Source: Massilia kyonggiensis
GTDB lineage: Bacteria > Pseudomonadota > Gammaproteobacteria > Burkholderiales > Burkholderiaceae_D
Direction of reading: 5' to 3'
Assembly (NCBI RefSeq): GCF_024756235.1
Contig: NZ_JANUGY010000008.1
Coordinates: 310,001-374,000 of the forward strand
Length of the DNA stretch: 64,000 nucleotides
The translations under genes and the position numbers were made by a program. Of the stretch, positions 34,559 through 43,025 are shown one piece after another. Below the pieces are notes generated by a model, which was given only the letters and a program-made list of their open reading frames with translations, ran no database searches and had not been told where the DNA came from. The number at the start of each line of letters is the position of its first letter. Positions within the stretch are counted from its first letter, which is position 1.

Positions 34559-37110
34559 GCCGCCTCGATGACGATCAGCCATCCCCGCGACTGCGTGCCG
34601 TTGCCCATCGGCTGCACGCGGGCATGGAGCCGCTGCTCTCCGAGCCTGTGTTCGAACGCGAAAGAACCGCCGTCCGACATCGGCTCCGGCAGCGCCGGGA
34701 ACAACTGCCGCAGATCGCATCCCAGCACGGCCCCCTGCGCCCCGAACAGCCCGTGGGCCGCACGGTTGGCGAGCACGATGGTGCCCGTATCGTCGCTCGC
34801 GAGCACCGGCACGGGCACGTTGTCGAGCGCCTCGTGCACGATGTCCAGGCTGATCTCGCCCTGTTCGATGTCGCTCTGCTGCCGCGCCAGCACGGATTCC
34901 AGCTGGCGGTTCACGGCCGCGAGCTTCTGGTTCGCCGTGCGCACTTCCAGCGTCAGCAGGCGGTTCTCGTTGGCCATCGCGCCGTACGCGACGGCTTCCT
35001 GGATGTGGCTGCGCAGCTGCTCGTCGTCCCAGGGCTTGGTCAGGAATTTATAGATCGCGCCCCCGTTCACGGCGTCCGTCACCGTCTGCAGCTCGGTATA
35101 GCCGGACAGCACGATGCGCACGGTGTCGGGATACAGCCGGCGCACCTCGCGCAGGAATTCGACCCCGGTCATCTCGGGCATGCGCTGGTCGGACACGATC
35201 ACGTCGACGGTGTGTTCCTCCAGCAGCTTCAGGCCCTCCCTGCCGCTGTTCGCGGTGAGGATGCGGTAGCCGTCGCCGCGCAGCAGGCGCCTGAGCGACG
35301 ACACGATGCTCGTCTCGTCGTCGACGAGCAGCAGGGTCGGCTGCGTGCGGTTGAAGCGCAGCAGGCGCGGCGCCAGGCCGGGGCCCGACTGCAGCAGCGC
35401 CGTCATCGCGTCGAACGGCACCGGCGCGGACACGAAGTCGCCCTGCACGGCGTCGCACATGTGGCGCGCCAGGAAATCGCACTGGCCTTCGCGCTCGACG
35501 CCGTCGGCGACGACGCGCATGCCGAGGCTGTGCCCCATCGTGACGATCGCATCGACGACCGCCACGGCGCCGTCCCCGTCGGGCAGGCGCGCGATGAACG
35601 AGCCGTCGATCTTGAGCACGTCGAGCGGCAGGCGCTGCAGGTTCACGAGGCTCGACGAACCGGTCCCGAAGCCGTCGAGGCCCAGCCGGATGCCCTTGTC
35701 GCGCAGCCCGCGCAGGCACCCGGCCAGGCGGTCCACGTCGTCCGCCAGCAGGTTCTCGGCCAGCTCCAGGTCCAGGCAGGTCGGCGGCACCCCCGCCTCC
35801 GCGAGCGTGGGCAGGATCGCGTCTTCCAGGTCGCACATGGCGAGCTGGCGCGCCGTCAGGCTGACGCCCACGCGCAGCGCCGTGAATCCCTGCGCGCGCC
35901 ACTGCGCCGCATGCGCCGCGGCATGGCGCAGCACCCAGTCGGCCAGCGCGCCGCCCAGGCCGCACTCTTCCGCCACGCCGAGCAGGGTGGCCGGCGGCAC
36001 CGTGGCGCCGTCGTGGTCCAGGCAGACCGACGCTTCCACGGCGCAGATCGTGCCGCTGACGAGGTCGACCCGCGGCCGGTAGCGCAGCGACAGGCCGGCG
36101 CCCGCGAGCGCCTCGCGCAGCGCGAAGCCGATCCGCAGCCGGTCGAGGCCACCGTCCTCCGGCAGCGCGTCGTCCCAGCACTGCGTGCCCGCACCCGCTT
36201 CCTGCGCGCACGCGAGGGCGCGGTCGGCGGCCAGCAGCAGGTCCTCCGCCGTGCCCCCGCTCAGCGGGAATGCGGCGCCGCCCACGCAGCACGTCACGTA
36301 CACGCTGTGTTCGTCGTGTTCGAACGGCGCCGCCACGGCGCCGACGATCGCCTGGATGCGCGCCGACGCCTGCGCCTGCTGCGCGCCTTCCAGCAGCAGC
36401 AGGAACTTGTCGCCGCCGTCGCGCGCGACCGTCACGTCGGGCCCGGCCGCACCTTCGATGCGGCGCGCGATCTCGACCAGGATGCGCTCCCCGTCCTCGT
36501 GGCCGACCAGCGCGTGGACGCGCTTGAACAGGTCGAGCTGCAGCGCCGCGACCTGCACCGGACGCTGGGCGCGCGCGGCGCGGCGCAGCGCGTGCTCGAG
36601 GCGGTCGCGGAACAGAGCGTGGTTCGGCAGGCCCGTGAGCACGTCGTGCGTCAGCGTGAACTGCAGGTCGCGCCGGGACACCGTCTCGATGGTGACGTCG
36701 CTGCCCAGGACCAGGATGCCGGCCCCGCCCTGCGATGCGCTGTGCGGCACGGGCTGCGCCACGAAGTCGACGTAGCGCTGTTGCAGCGCGCCGCCGGGAC
36801 CGGGCAGGCGCACGGGCCACGCGCGGTGCACGACCGGTTCGCCCGTGGTCAGCGCGGATTTCAACAGCGCCACGACCCCCTGCTCCGCCACGTCCGGCAG
36901 GGCGATCTCCATCGGCAGGCCGATCAGGTCGGCGCGCCCCACCAGTTGCTTGTAGGCGTCGTTCGCGTGGGCGAACATGAGATCGGGGCCGACGAGGAAG
37001 GCGACGAAGCCGGGCGCATGTTCGAGCCATTCGAGCGCGACATAGCCTTCGGGGCAAGGCGGCGTCGACGCCGCCTTGGGTGCGGGAAGATGTTGGGTGG
37101 CTGCATTCAT
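34555..37110 (-). CDS. PAS-GGDEF-EAL-REC-PAS protein, both c-di-GMP domains degenerate
   Basis: This 851-residue cytoplasmic protein has a PAS domain (about 25-145), GGDEF domain (150-310), EAL domain (325-575), a receiver (591-710, phospho-Asp641), a coiled coil (715-750) and a second PAS domain (755-851). The cyclase loop is GGDKF (232-236), with Lys at the catalytic Glu. The EAL domain has EAS for EAL (359-361), DG for the metal-binding DD (479-480) and ADG for AEG (535-537). Neither synthesis nor hydrolysis is likely, so it is probably a c-di-GMP receptor or scaffold carrying a receiver. A TTG start 13 codons upstream is possible but ATG 37110 is preferred. First gene of the 31-37 kb signalling transcript. 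Confidence 0.87.
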   Translation of the reverse strand: MNAATQHLPAPKAASTPPCPEGYVALEWLEHAPGFVAFLVGPDLMFAHANDAYKQLVGRADLIGLPMEIALPDVAEQGVVALLKSALTTGEPVVHRAWPVRLPGPGGALQQRYVDFVAQPVPHSASQGGAGILVLGSDVTIETVSRRDLQFTLTHDVLTGLPNHALFRDRLEHALRRAARAQRPVQVAALQLDLFKRVHALVGHEDGERILVEIARRIEGAAGPDVTVARDGGDKFLLLLEGAQQAQASARIQAIVGAVAAPFEHDEHSVYVTCCVGGAAFPLSGGTAEDLLLAADRALACAQEAGAGTQCWDDALPEDGGLDRLRIGFALREALAGAGLSLRYRPRVDLVSGTICAVEASVCLDHDGATVPPATLLGVAEECGLGGALADWVLRHAAAHAAQWRAQGFTALRVGVSLTARQLAMCDLEDAILPTLAEAGVPPTCLDLELAENLLADDVDRLAGCLRGLRDKGIRLGLDGFGTGSSSLVNLQRLPLDVLKIDGSFIARLPDGDGAVAVVDAIVTMGHSLGMRVVADGVEREGQCDFLARHMCDAVQGDFVSAPVPFDAMTALLQSGPGLAPRLLRFNRTQPTLLLVDDETSIVSSLRRLLRGDGYRILTANSGREGLKLLEEHTVDVIVSDQRMPEMTGVEFLREVRRLYPDTVRIVLSGYTELQTVTDAVNGGAIYKFLTKPWDDEQLRSHIQEAVAYGAMANENRLLTLEVRTANQKLAAVNRQLESVLARQQSDIEQGEISLDIVHEALDNVPVPVLASDDTGTIVLANRAAHGLFGAQGAVLGCDLRQLFPALPEPMSDGGSFAFEHRLGEQRLHARVQPMGNGTQSRGWLIVIEAA

Positions 37111-37168
37111 GGCAGTTATGCAATACTCGATGAGCTTGAGAGAAATCAAGCCTTATGTCGAGAATATA

Positions 37169-37191
37169 GAACATTGCCGTAGGGAATGTTC
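37169..37191. repeat. GAACATT-N9-AATGTTC inverted repeat
   Basis: Perfect 7-base arms lie between the hemN stop (37246) and the PAS-GGDEF-EAL start (37110), both read on the minus strand. A short AT-rich run follows on that strand, so it may be a weak hemN terminator; its position 59-81 bases upstream of the next gene also suits an operator. Confidence 0.4.
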
Positions 37192-37245
37192 ACATATTTG
37201 CGGAAACTGTGTCCCTGTGAATACAGTCTGGACGCTCTGGCAACG

Positions 37246-38631
37246 CTATACCGTGCGCGAGTACTGCATCCTTTGCAACGGCACGGCCGCCGGCTTGCCG
37301 AAATAATCATCGAAGACCATGCAGATGTTCCGCACCAGCAGGCGGCCCTTCGGCGTGACCTCGATGCGGTCCGGCGTCAGCGTCAGGAGCCCGTCCTTTT
37401 CCAGTTCCGCCAGCCGCGCCAGTTCCGGCGCGAAGCGTTGCGCGACGTCGACGTCCCGGCGCGCCGCGAGGTCGCGCAGGTCGAGCGCGAAGTCGCACAT
37501 CAGCTTCTGGATCACGTCGCGCCGCAGCAGGTCGTCGGGCGACAGCGCCAGCCCCCGCGCAACCGGAAGCTCGCCGCGGTCGAGGCGCGCGTAATACGGC
37601 TCGAGCGATTTCTCGTTCTGCGCATAGGTGCCGGCGACGGCGCTGATGGCCGACACGCCGCAGGCGACCATGTCGATGTCCGCGTGCGTCGAATAACCCT
37701 GGAAGTTGCGGTGCAGGGTGCCGTCGCGCTGCGCGCGCGCCAGTTCGTCGTCGGGCCTGGCGAAATGGTCCATGCCGATGTAGACATAGCCCGCGGCGCC
37801 CAGCCGCTCGATGCACAGGCCCAGCATCGCCAGCTTCGTGGCGCCGTCGGGCAGGTCCTCGTCGCGGATCAGCTTCTGCGACTTGAACAGCTGCGGCATG
37901 TGCGCATAGTTGTAGACGGAGATGCGGTCCGGCGCCGCGGCGACGACCTTGTCCAGGGTCGCGGCCATCGTGGCGACGTTCTGCAGCGGCAGGCCGTAGA
38001 TCAGGTCGATGCTGATCGAGCGGAAGCCGGCCTCGCGCGCGGCGGCGATGGCATCGACCGTCAGCGCTTCCGGCTGGATGCGGTTGACGGCGCGCTGCAC
38101 GTCCTCGTCGAAGTCCTGCACGCCCAGCGACAGCCGGTTGAAGCCCTGCCGGCGCAACGTGCGGATGCGGCGCGCGTCGACCGTGCGCGGGTCGATCTCG
38201 ATGGAGAACTCGCCCACGTCGTCCGATGCGAACGCGTAGCGGCTGCGCAAATGGCCCAGCAGGTCGCCCATCTGGTCGTCGCTCAGGTAAGTCGGCGTGC
38301 CGCCGCCGAAGTGCAGCTGCTCGACGACGGCGCCGTCCGCGAACAGCGCGGCCTGCAGGTCGATCTCGCGCAGCAGGTAGCCCAGGTATTTCGCGGCCTT
38401 CGCGCGGTCGTGCGTGATGATCTTGTTGCACGCGCAGTAGTAGCACAGCGATTCGCAGAACGGGATGTGCACGTACAGCGACAGCGGCTTGCCCGGCCGC
38501 GCCGCGGCGGCAAATTCTCCGGCGCCGAACGCCGGGGTAAACCGGTCCGCGGTGGGGTACGACGTGTAGCGCGGGCCGCGCTGGGTCATGCGGGCGATCA
38601 GGTCCGCGTCGAATTCGATGGTGGGATGCAT
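37246..38631 (-). CDS. hemN: Oxygen-independent coproporphyrinogen III oxidase
   Basis: This 461-residue radical-SAM enzyme decarboxylates coproporphyrinogen III to protoporphyrinogen IX without oxygen, keeping haem synthesis running under anoxia. The [4Fe-4S] motif CESLCYYCAC is complete, followed by the GGGTPTYL and GFNRLSLGVQDF blocks and the C-terminal HemN domain. The start is ATG 38631: GGAG lies 5 bases upstream, whereas a GTG two codons earlier does not fit that spacing. It is 12 bases after nnrS, so they form one operon, consistent with haem demand of NO reductase and NnrS. Confidence 0.95.
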   Translation of the reverse strand: MHPTIEFDADLIARMTQRGPRYTSYPTADRFTPAFGAGEFAAAARPGKPLSLYVHIPFCESLCYYCACNKIITHDRAKAAKYLGYLLREIDLQAALFADGAVVEQLHFGGGTPTYLSDDQMGDLLGHLRSRYAFASDDVGEFSIEIDPRTVDARRIRTLRRQGFNRLSLGVQDFDEDVQRAVNRIQPEALTVDAIAAAREAGFRSISIDLIYGLPLQNVATMAATLDKVVAAAPDRISVYNYAHMPQLFKSQKLIRDEDLPDGATKLAMLGLCIERLGAAGYVYIGMDHFARPDDELARAQRDGTLHRNFQGYSTHADIDMVACGVSAISAVAGTYAQNEKSLEPYYARLDRGELPVARGLALSPDDLLRRDVIQKLMCDFALDLRDLAARRDVDVAQRFAPELARLAELEKDGLLTLTPDRIEVTPKGRLLVRNICMVFDDYFGKPAAVPLQRMQYSRTV

Positions 38632-38643
38632 GGTCACTCCGGT

Positions 38644-39831
38644 TCAGCCTTCGCGGCCGTCGATGCGGGCAGAGGTCAGGTAAGGCACGTAGACGGCCAG
38701 GTAGGCGAGGAAGGCGGCGCTCCAGCAGACAGTCGCAAGCACCAGGCCCGCATCGCGCCAGGCCGGCACCACGCCGGCGGCGAAGCGCAGCACCACGGCC
38801 GCCTGCACGAGCACGAACATCGCGGTCTCGCCGCGGCCGGCCTTCAGCGGACGGCCCGTGTGGCCCAGCGCCGTGCGGGTGATCATGCCCATGATCAGGC
38901 CGGCGAGCGCGCCGACCGTCAGCACGTGCAGCGCGGCGCTGCCCGTGACGACGCCGTACTGGGCCAGCGCCAGCAGCAGGAAGCCGAACGGGATCCAGAA
39001 GTACGACACGTGCAGGATCCACAGCAGCGGATTGCGCCACGTGCGCCACGGTTGCCAGCCGAGCAGGCGCACGGCCTGGCCGACGGCCGCGAGCAGCGCG
39101 AGGCTGGCCGTCACGGGCGCCGGCAGGCCGAACGTCCACGCGAGGCCCGCCAGCACGGTCAGCGCCAGCGCCCATTTGTCGCGGCGCGCATCCTGCACGG
39201 GTTGCGTGCCCGGCGCGCCGTTGCGGGTGAACATGGGGATCACGCGGCCGCCGATCACGACCTCGATCACGACGATCAGCAGGATCGCGGCGTGCACGGG
39301 CGCCAGCGGATCGATGTGCATCCAGCCCAGCGCGGCCGCGTGGTACGTCACGTTCGTCAGGGTGAGCAGCGCGAGCAGTCCGACGAGGAACATGTTGCGC
39401 ATGTTCCCCGACTGCTTCAGCACGCGGAACAGCGGCCACGCCGCGATCGGCAGGAACGCAGCGTCCACGACGGCACCGGCGACGGGCGGCGCGGCCAGCA
39501 TGGCGATCCGCCCCGCCACCCACACGGCGGCGATGGCTGCAAGGGCCTTGCCGCGCGGGGTCCATAGTTTCGTCCAGTTGTAGCCGGCCGTGTACAGGAA
39601 GCCTACGACGACGGCCAGCGCGAAGCCGAACACCATCTCGTGCATGTGCCACAGCATGTCGATGCGGGCCGGGACGCGCAGGCCCGCCTGCGCCGCGATC
39701 CACAGCGGCACGGCGAGCGCGCCGAACGCGGCGGCGAGCAGGTAGAACGGGCGGAAGCCGAGCGCGAACAGCGGCGCGCTGTGGCCGGGTGCGGGTGCCG
39801 GACGGGCTTCTTCGATGGTCATGAGGGCCAT
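38644..39831 (-). CDS. nnrS: NnrS family haem-containing membrane protein
   Basis: This 395-residue protein has about twelve transmembrane helices. NnrS motifs are visible: LFALGFRPFYLLAA near the N terminus, LWHMHEMVFGFALAVVVGFL, VIGGRVIPMFTRN and LGHTGRPL. NnrS is a haem- and copper-binding membrane protein found with NO reductase genes that protects cells against nitrosative stress. The start at 39831 follows a very strong AAAAGGAGG. It is divergent from norB across an intergenic region with an NsrR site, and cotranscribed with hemN. Confidence 0.93.
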   Translation of the reverse strand: MALMTIEEARPAPAPGHSAPLFALGFRPFYLLAAAFGALAVPLWIAAQAGLRVPARIDMLWHMHEMVFGFALAVVVGFLYTAGYNWTKLWTPRGKALAAIAAVWVAGRIAMLAAPPVAGAVVDAAFLPIAAWPLFRVLKQSGNMRNMFLVGLLALLTLTNVTYHAAALGWMHIDPLAPVHAAILLIVVIEVVIGGRVIPMFTRNGAPGTQPVQDARRDKWALALTVLAGLAWTFGLPAPVTASLALLAAVGQAVRLLGWQPWRTWRNPLLWILHVSYFWIPFGFLLLALAQYGVVTGSAALHVLTVGALAGLIMGMITRTALGHTGRPLKAGRGETAMFVLVQAAVVLRFAAGVVPAWRDAGLVLATVCWSAAFLAYLAVYVPYLTSARIDGREG

Positions 39832-39846
39832 GGCGGCCTCCTTTTA

Positions 39847-39861
39847 AGTGGTATCTCCACT
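39847..39861 (-). promoter_or_regulatory. Small hairpin abutting the nnrS ribosome site
   Basis: AGTGG and CCACT arms around a 5-base loop end 1 base before the AAAAGGAGG ribosome site of nnrS. Such a stem could modulate initiation or protect the 5' end. Evidence is positional only. Confidence 0.35.
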
Positions 39862-39970
39862 GCATGTTATGAGCCGCGGCGGTGCCGGACAATCGGCCAA
39901 AGTGACTAGTCCGCGATGCGGATAGGACGTCTTCGCGCCCTTTCCTAAACTGGGTCAAGCATTTCAAATA

Positions 39971-39992
39971 AAGCTGCATTTGCAATGCAACT
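39971..39992. promoter_or_regulatory. NsrR operator between nnrS and norB
   Basis: AAGCTGCATTT followed by GCAATGCAACT matches the 11-1-11 NsrR consensus (AAGATGCATTT-N-AAATGCATCTT) at nearly all positions. It lies about 80 bases before norB and about 140 before nnrS. The nsrR gene itself is the next gene after norB. NO-damaged NsrR would release the site and induce both directions. Confidence 0.75.
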
Positions 39993-40070
39993 ATTGCGGA
40001 GTTTCGCCGCACAATGCGGTCCAGGCGCCCCGCTGCGCCACCGATCAACCACAGTGAAGGAACACAAGCC

Positions 40071-42386
40071 ATGCACGCTACACGCAGACTATGGACCTGG
40101 CTGGCGATCATCTGCGTACTCTCCTTCGGCACGCTCTTGTTCGTGGGCCGGGAGATCTACCTGAAGGCGCCACCGATCCCCGGACAAGTCCTCGACCACC
40201 AGGGCCGCGTCATCTACACCGGCGAACAGATCAAACGGGGCCAGCAGGCCTGGCTCGCCGCCGGCGGCCAGCAGCTGGGCACCGTGTGGGGCCACGGCAG
40301 CTACGTCGCCCCCGACTGGTCGGCCGACTGGCTGCACCGCGAAGCCGTCGCCCTGCAGGACCAGCTCGCACAACGCGATCACGGCAAACCGTACGCGCAG
40401 CTGGATGCGGCCGCACGGGGCGGCATCGACGCGCTCGTGAAGGAAGCGCTGCGCCGCAACACGTACGACGCGGCCGCCGACACGTTGACCATGTCCGCCG
40501 AGCGCACCGCCGCGATCGCGGCCGTGGCGAGCCATTACGCGGGCCTGTTCGGCACCGATGCGAAACTCGACAAGCTGCGCGAACAGTACGCGATGAGCGC
40601 CAACTCCCTGCCCGCGCTCGACGACCGCACGGCGCTGACCGGCTTCTTCTTCTGGTCGTCCTGGGCGGCCGCCGCGGACCGTCCGGGCGAAACCGGCCTG
40701 TCGTACACGAGCAACTGGCCGCACGAACCGCTCGTCGGCAACACGCCCACGGCCGGCGCGGGCATCTGGTCGGTCGCCAGCATCATCGTCATGATCGGCG
40801 CCATCGCCGGCATGGTGCTGTTCCACTCGGCGCAGCCGGAAGAAGCGGACCCGAAACCGCCGAAGGACGACCCGCTGTTCAAGCTGAAGGCGACGCCGTC
40901 GATGAAGGCCACCCGCAAGTACTTCGCCGTCGTGGTCGCGCTGATCCTCGCCCAGGTGGGCATGGGCGTCGTCACCGCGCACTATTCGGTCGAGGGCCAC
41001 AGCTTCTTCGGCATCCCGCTGGGCGACATCCTGCCGTTCACGATCAGCCGCACGATCCACACCCAGTTCGCCGTGCTGTGGATCGCCACCGCGTGGCTCG
41101 CGACGGGCCTGTACATCGCGCCCGCCATCTCCGGCCATGAGCCCAAGTACCAGGCGCTGGGCGTCAACGTGCTGTTCTACGCGCTGCTGTTCATCGTCGC
41201 CGGTTCCACCGCGTGCGGCTGGCTCGGCACGCTGCAGCACCGCGGCGTCGACTTCAGCTTCTGGCTCGGCAACCAGGGCCTGGAATTCACCAGCATGGGC
41301 CGCGTGTGGCAATACCTGCTGTTCGTCGGCCTGCTGTTCTGGGCCTTCCTGCTCGGCCGCGGCCTGTGGCCCGCGCTGCGCAAACCGTCCGAGAGCCGCG
41401 GCCTGATCGCCATGGTGTTCCTGGCGGCCGTCTGCATCGGCGGCTTCTACGCCACGTCGCTGACCTGGGGCCAGCACACCCATTACGCCATGGTCGAGTA
41501 CTGGAGGTGGTGGCTGGTGCACCTGTGGGTCGAAGGCTTCTTCGAAGTGTTCGCCACGGCCGTCATCGCGCTGCTGTTCACCCGCCTGGGCCTGATCCGC
41601 GCGGCCAGCGCCAACGCCGCCATCGTGCTGGAGACCATCGTGTTCCTGTTCGGCGGCATCCTCGGCACCTTGCACCACCTGTACTTCACGGGCACCCCGA
41701 CGGCCGTCATTGCCATCGGCGCCATGTTCTCCGCACTGGAAGTGGTGCCGCTGTCGATGATCGGCATCGAAGCCTACCGCAACTACCAGCGCACGAAGGC
41801 CGCGCCGTGGGTCGCGAACTACCGCTGGGCGATCCTGTGCTTCATCGCCGTCGGCTTCTGGAACACCATCGGTGCGGGCCTGCTGGGCTTCTCGATCAAC
41901 ACCCCGATCGCGCTGTACTACATGCAGGGCCTGAACATGACGGCCGCGCACGGCCATGCCGCCCTGTTCGGCGTGTACGGCATGCTGGGCGTCGGCCTGA
42001 TGCTGTTCTGCCTGCGCGGCCTGACGGACCGTCTCGCCTGGTCGGACGCCCTCCTCAAGCCCATGTTCTGGCTGCTGAACATCGGCCTCGCGATGATGGT
42101 GTTCATGGCGCTCGTCCCGGCCGGCATCTACCAGGCCTGGGCCAGCATCACGAAGGGCATGTGGTTCGCGCGCTCGCCGGAAGTGATCCACTCCCCGTTC
42201 ATGGAAAACATGGTGTGGCTGCGCGTGCCGGGCGACGTCGTGTTCGCGGTGGGCACCGTGTTCCTCGCGCTGTTCGTGCTGCGGGTGATGCGCCGCCCTG
42301 CCCGGCCCGCCGTGGTCCCGGTCGAAGTCCCGATCGAGATCGCCGGCCGGCCCGCCGCCAAGGCCCGCGTTTCCACCAAGGCCTGA
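40071..42386 (+). CDS. norB: Quinol-dependent nitric oxide reductase (qNOR)
   Basis: This 771-residue single-subunit enzyme reduces two NO to N2O using quinol. The N terminus carries one TM helix and a periplasmic cytochrome-c-like fold without haem-binding cysteines (GREIYLKAPPIPGQVLDHQG ... VWGHGSYVAPDWSADWLH), which marks qNOR rather than cNOR. About thirteen further helices hold haem and FeB ligands: HTQFAVLWIATAWLATGLYI, HLWVEGFFEVFATAVIAL, GTLHHLYFTGTPT and AHGHAALFGVYGMLGVGL. ATG 40071 follows GAAGGA; an upstream in-frame extension is rejected. It is under the NsrR site and probably cotranscribed with nsrR, the DUF2249 gene and the NnrS-like gene. Confidence 0.95.
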   Translation: MHATRRLWTWLAIICVLSFGTLLFVGREIYLKAPPIPGQVLDHQGRVIYTGEQIKRGQQAWLAAGGQQLGTVWGHGSYVAPDWSADWLHREAVALQDQLAQRDHGKPYAQLDAAARGGIDALVKEALRRNTYDAAADTLTMSAERTAAIAAVASHYAGLFGTDAKLDKLREQYAMSANSLPALDDRTALTGFFFWSSWAAAADRPGETGLSYTSNWPHEPLVGNTPTAGAGIWSVASIIVMIGAIAGMVLFHSAQPEEADPKPPKDDPLFKLKATPSMKATRKYFAVVVALILAQVGMGVVTAHYSVEGHSFFGIPLGDILPFTISRTIHTQFAVLWIATAWLATGLYIAPAISGHEPKYQALGVNVLFYALLFIVAGSTACGWLGTLQHRGVDFSFWLGNQGLEFTSMGRVWQYLLFVGLLFWAFLLGRGLWPALRKPSESRGLIAMVFLAAVCIGGFYATSLTWGQHTHYAMVEYWRWWLVHLWVEGFFEVFATAVIALLFTRLGLIRAASANAAIVLETIVFLFGGILGTLHHLYFTGTPTAVIAIGAMFSALEVVPLSMIGIEAYRNYQRTKAAPWVANYRWAILCFIAVGFWNTIGAGLLGFSINTPIALYYMQGLNMTAAHGHAALFGVYGMLGVGLMLFCLRGLTDRLAWSDALLKPMFWLLNIGLAMMVFMALVPAGIYQAWASITKGMWFARSPEVIHSPFMENMVWLRVPGDVVFAVGTVFLALFVLRVMRRPARPAVVPVEVPIEIAGRPAAKARVSTKA

Positions 42387-42408
42387 GCCCACGGGCGCCG
42401 GAGCGATC

Positions 42409-42813
42409 ATGCGTCTCACCGAACATACCGACTACGCCCTGCGCGTGCTGATGTACCTGGGAGCCAATGGGGGCCGCCTCGCCACCACCGGGGAGGTGGC
42501 GACCCTGCACGGGATCTCGCATCATCACCTGACGAAGATCGTCAACGAGCTGGGACACGCGGGCTTCATCGAGACCGTGCGGGGCCGCTGCGGCGGCATC
42601 CGCCTCGCCCGCGCGCCCGCGGACATCACCGTCGGCGACGTCGTGCGCCACACGGAGCCCGACTTCCACCTCGTCGCCTGCCTGGATGGCCGCGCCCGCG
42701 CGTGTCCGCTCGCGCCGGCGTGCGTGCTGAAAGGGGCGCTGTGCCGCGCGACGGCCTGCTTCCTCGAGTCGCTGGACGGCATCGCGCTGTCCAGCCTCAT
42801 CGCACCATCATGA
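42409..42813 (+). CDS. nsrR: NO-sensing Rrf2-family repressor NsrR
   Basis: This 134-residue Rrf2 protein begins MRLTEHTDYALRVLMYL with a winged helix (to about 75). The [4Fe-4S] ligands are Cys91, Cys99 and Cys105 (ACLDGRARACPLAPAC), next to LKGAL, and Asp8 is present as in cluster-binding NsrR. NO destroys the cluster and relieves repression. It is 22 bases after norB. The operator at 39971-39992 fits this regulator, implying autoregulation. The spacing Cys-x7-Cys differs slightly from E. coli (Cys-x4-Cys). Confidence 0.92.
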   Translation: MRLTEHTDYALRVLMYLGANGGRLATTGEVATLHGISHHHLTKIVNELGHAGFIETVRGRCGGIRLARAPADITVGDVVRHTEPDFHLVACLDGRARACPLAPACVLKGALCRATACFLESLDGIALSSLIAPS

Positions 42814-43025
42814 ACGACACTCTCGACCTGCGGGCCCTGCCCGCCCCCGAACCCATGGAGCGCGTCCTCGACGCGCTCGATACCCTTCCCGACGGCGCGC
42901 GGCTGCGCGTGCTGCTGGCGCGCGAACCGCATCCGCTGTACGGCATCCTCGCGCGCACCGGCTACCGCTGGCAGTCCGACTGGCAGGACGACGGCTGCCT
43001 CGTGACCATCGCGCGGAACGCGTGA
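42810..43025 (+). CDS. DUF2249 (TusA-like fold) protein
   Basis: This small 71-residue protein begins MNDTLDLRALPAPEPMERVLDALDTLP, continues GARLRVLLAREPHPLYGIL and ends in a beta strand, the pattern of DUF2249, a TusA-like fold common in nor and denitrification gene clusters. The TusA cysteine (CP) is absent from the first loop (LPAPEP). It overlaps nsrR and the next gene by a few bases at each end. Function unknown. Confidence 0.75.
   Translation: MNDTLDLRALPAPEPMERVLDALDTLPDGARLRVLLAREPHPLYGILARTGYRWQSDWQDDGCLVTIARNA

Noticed and set aside
39832..40070. An FNR box in front of norB or nnrS
   Set aside because: Only a lone ATCAA half-site is seen near 40045, with no TTGAT partner. The NsrR operator explains regulation better.
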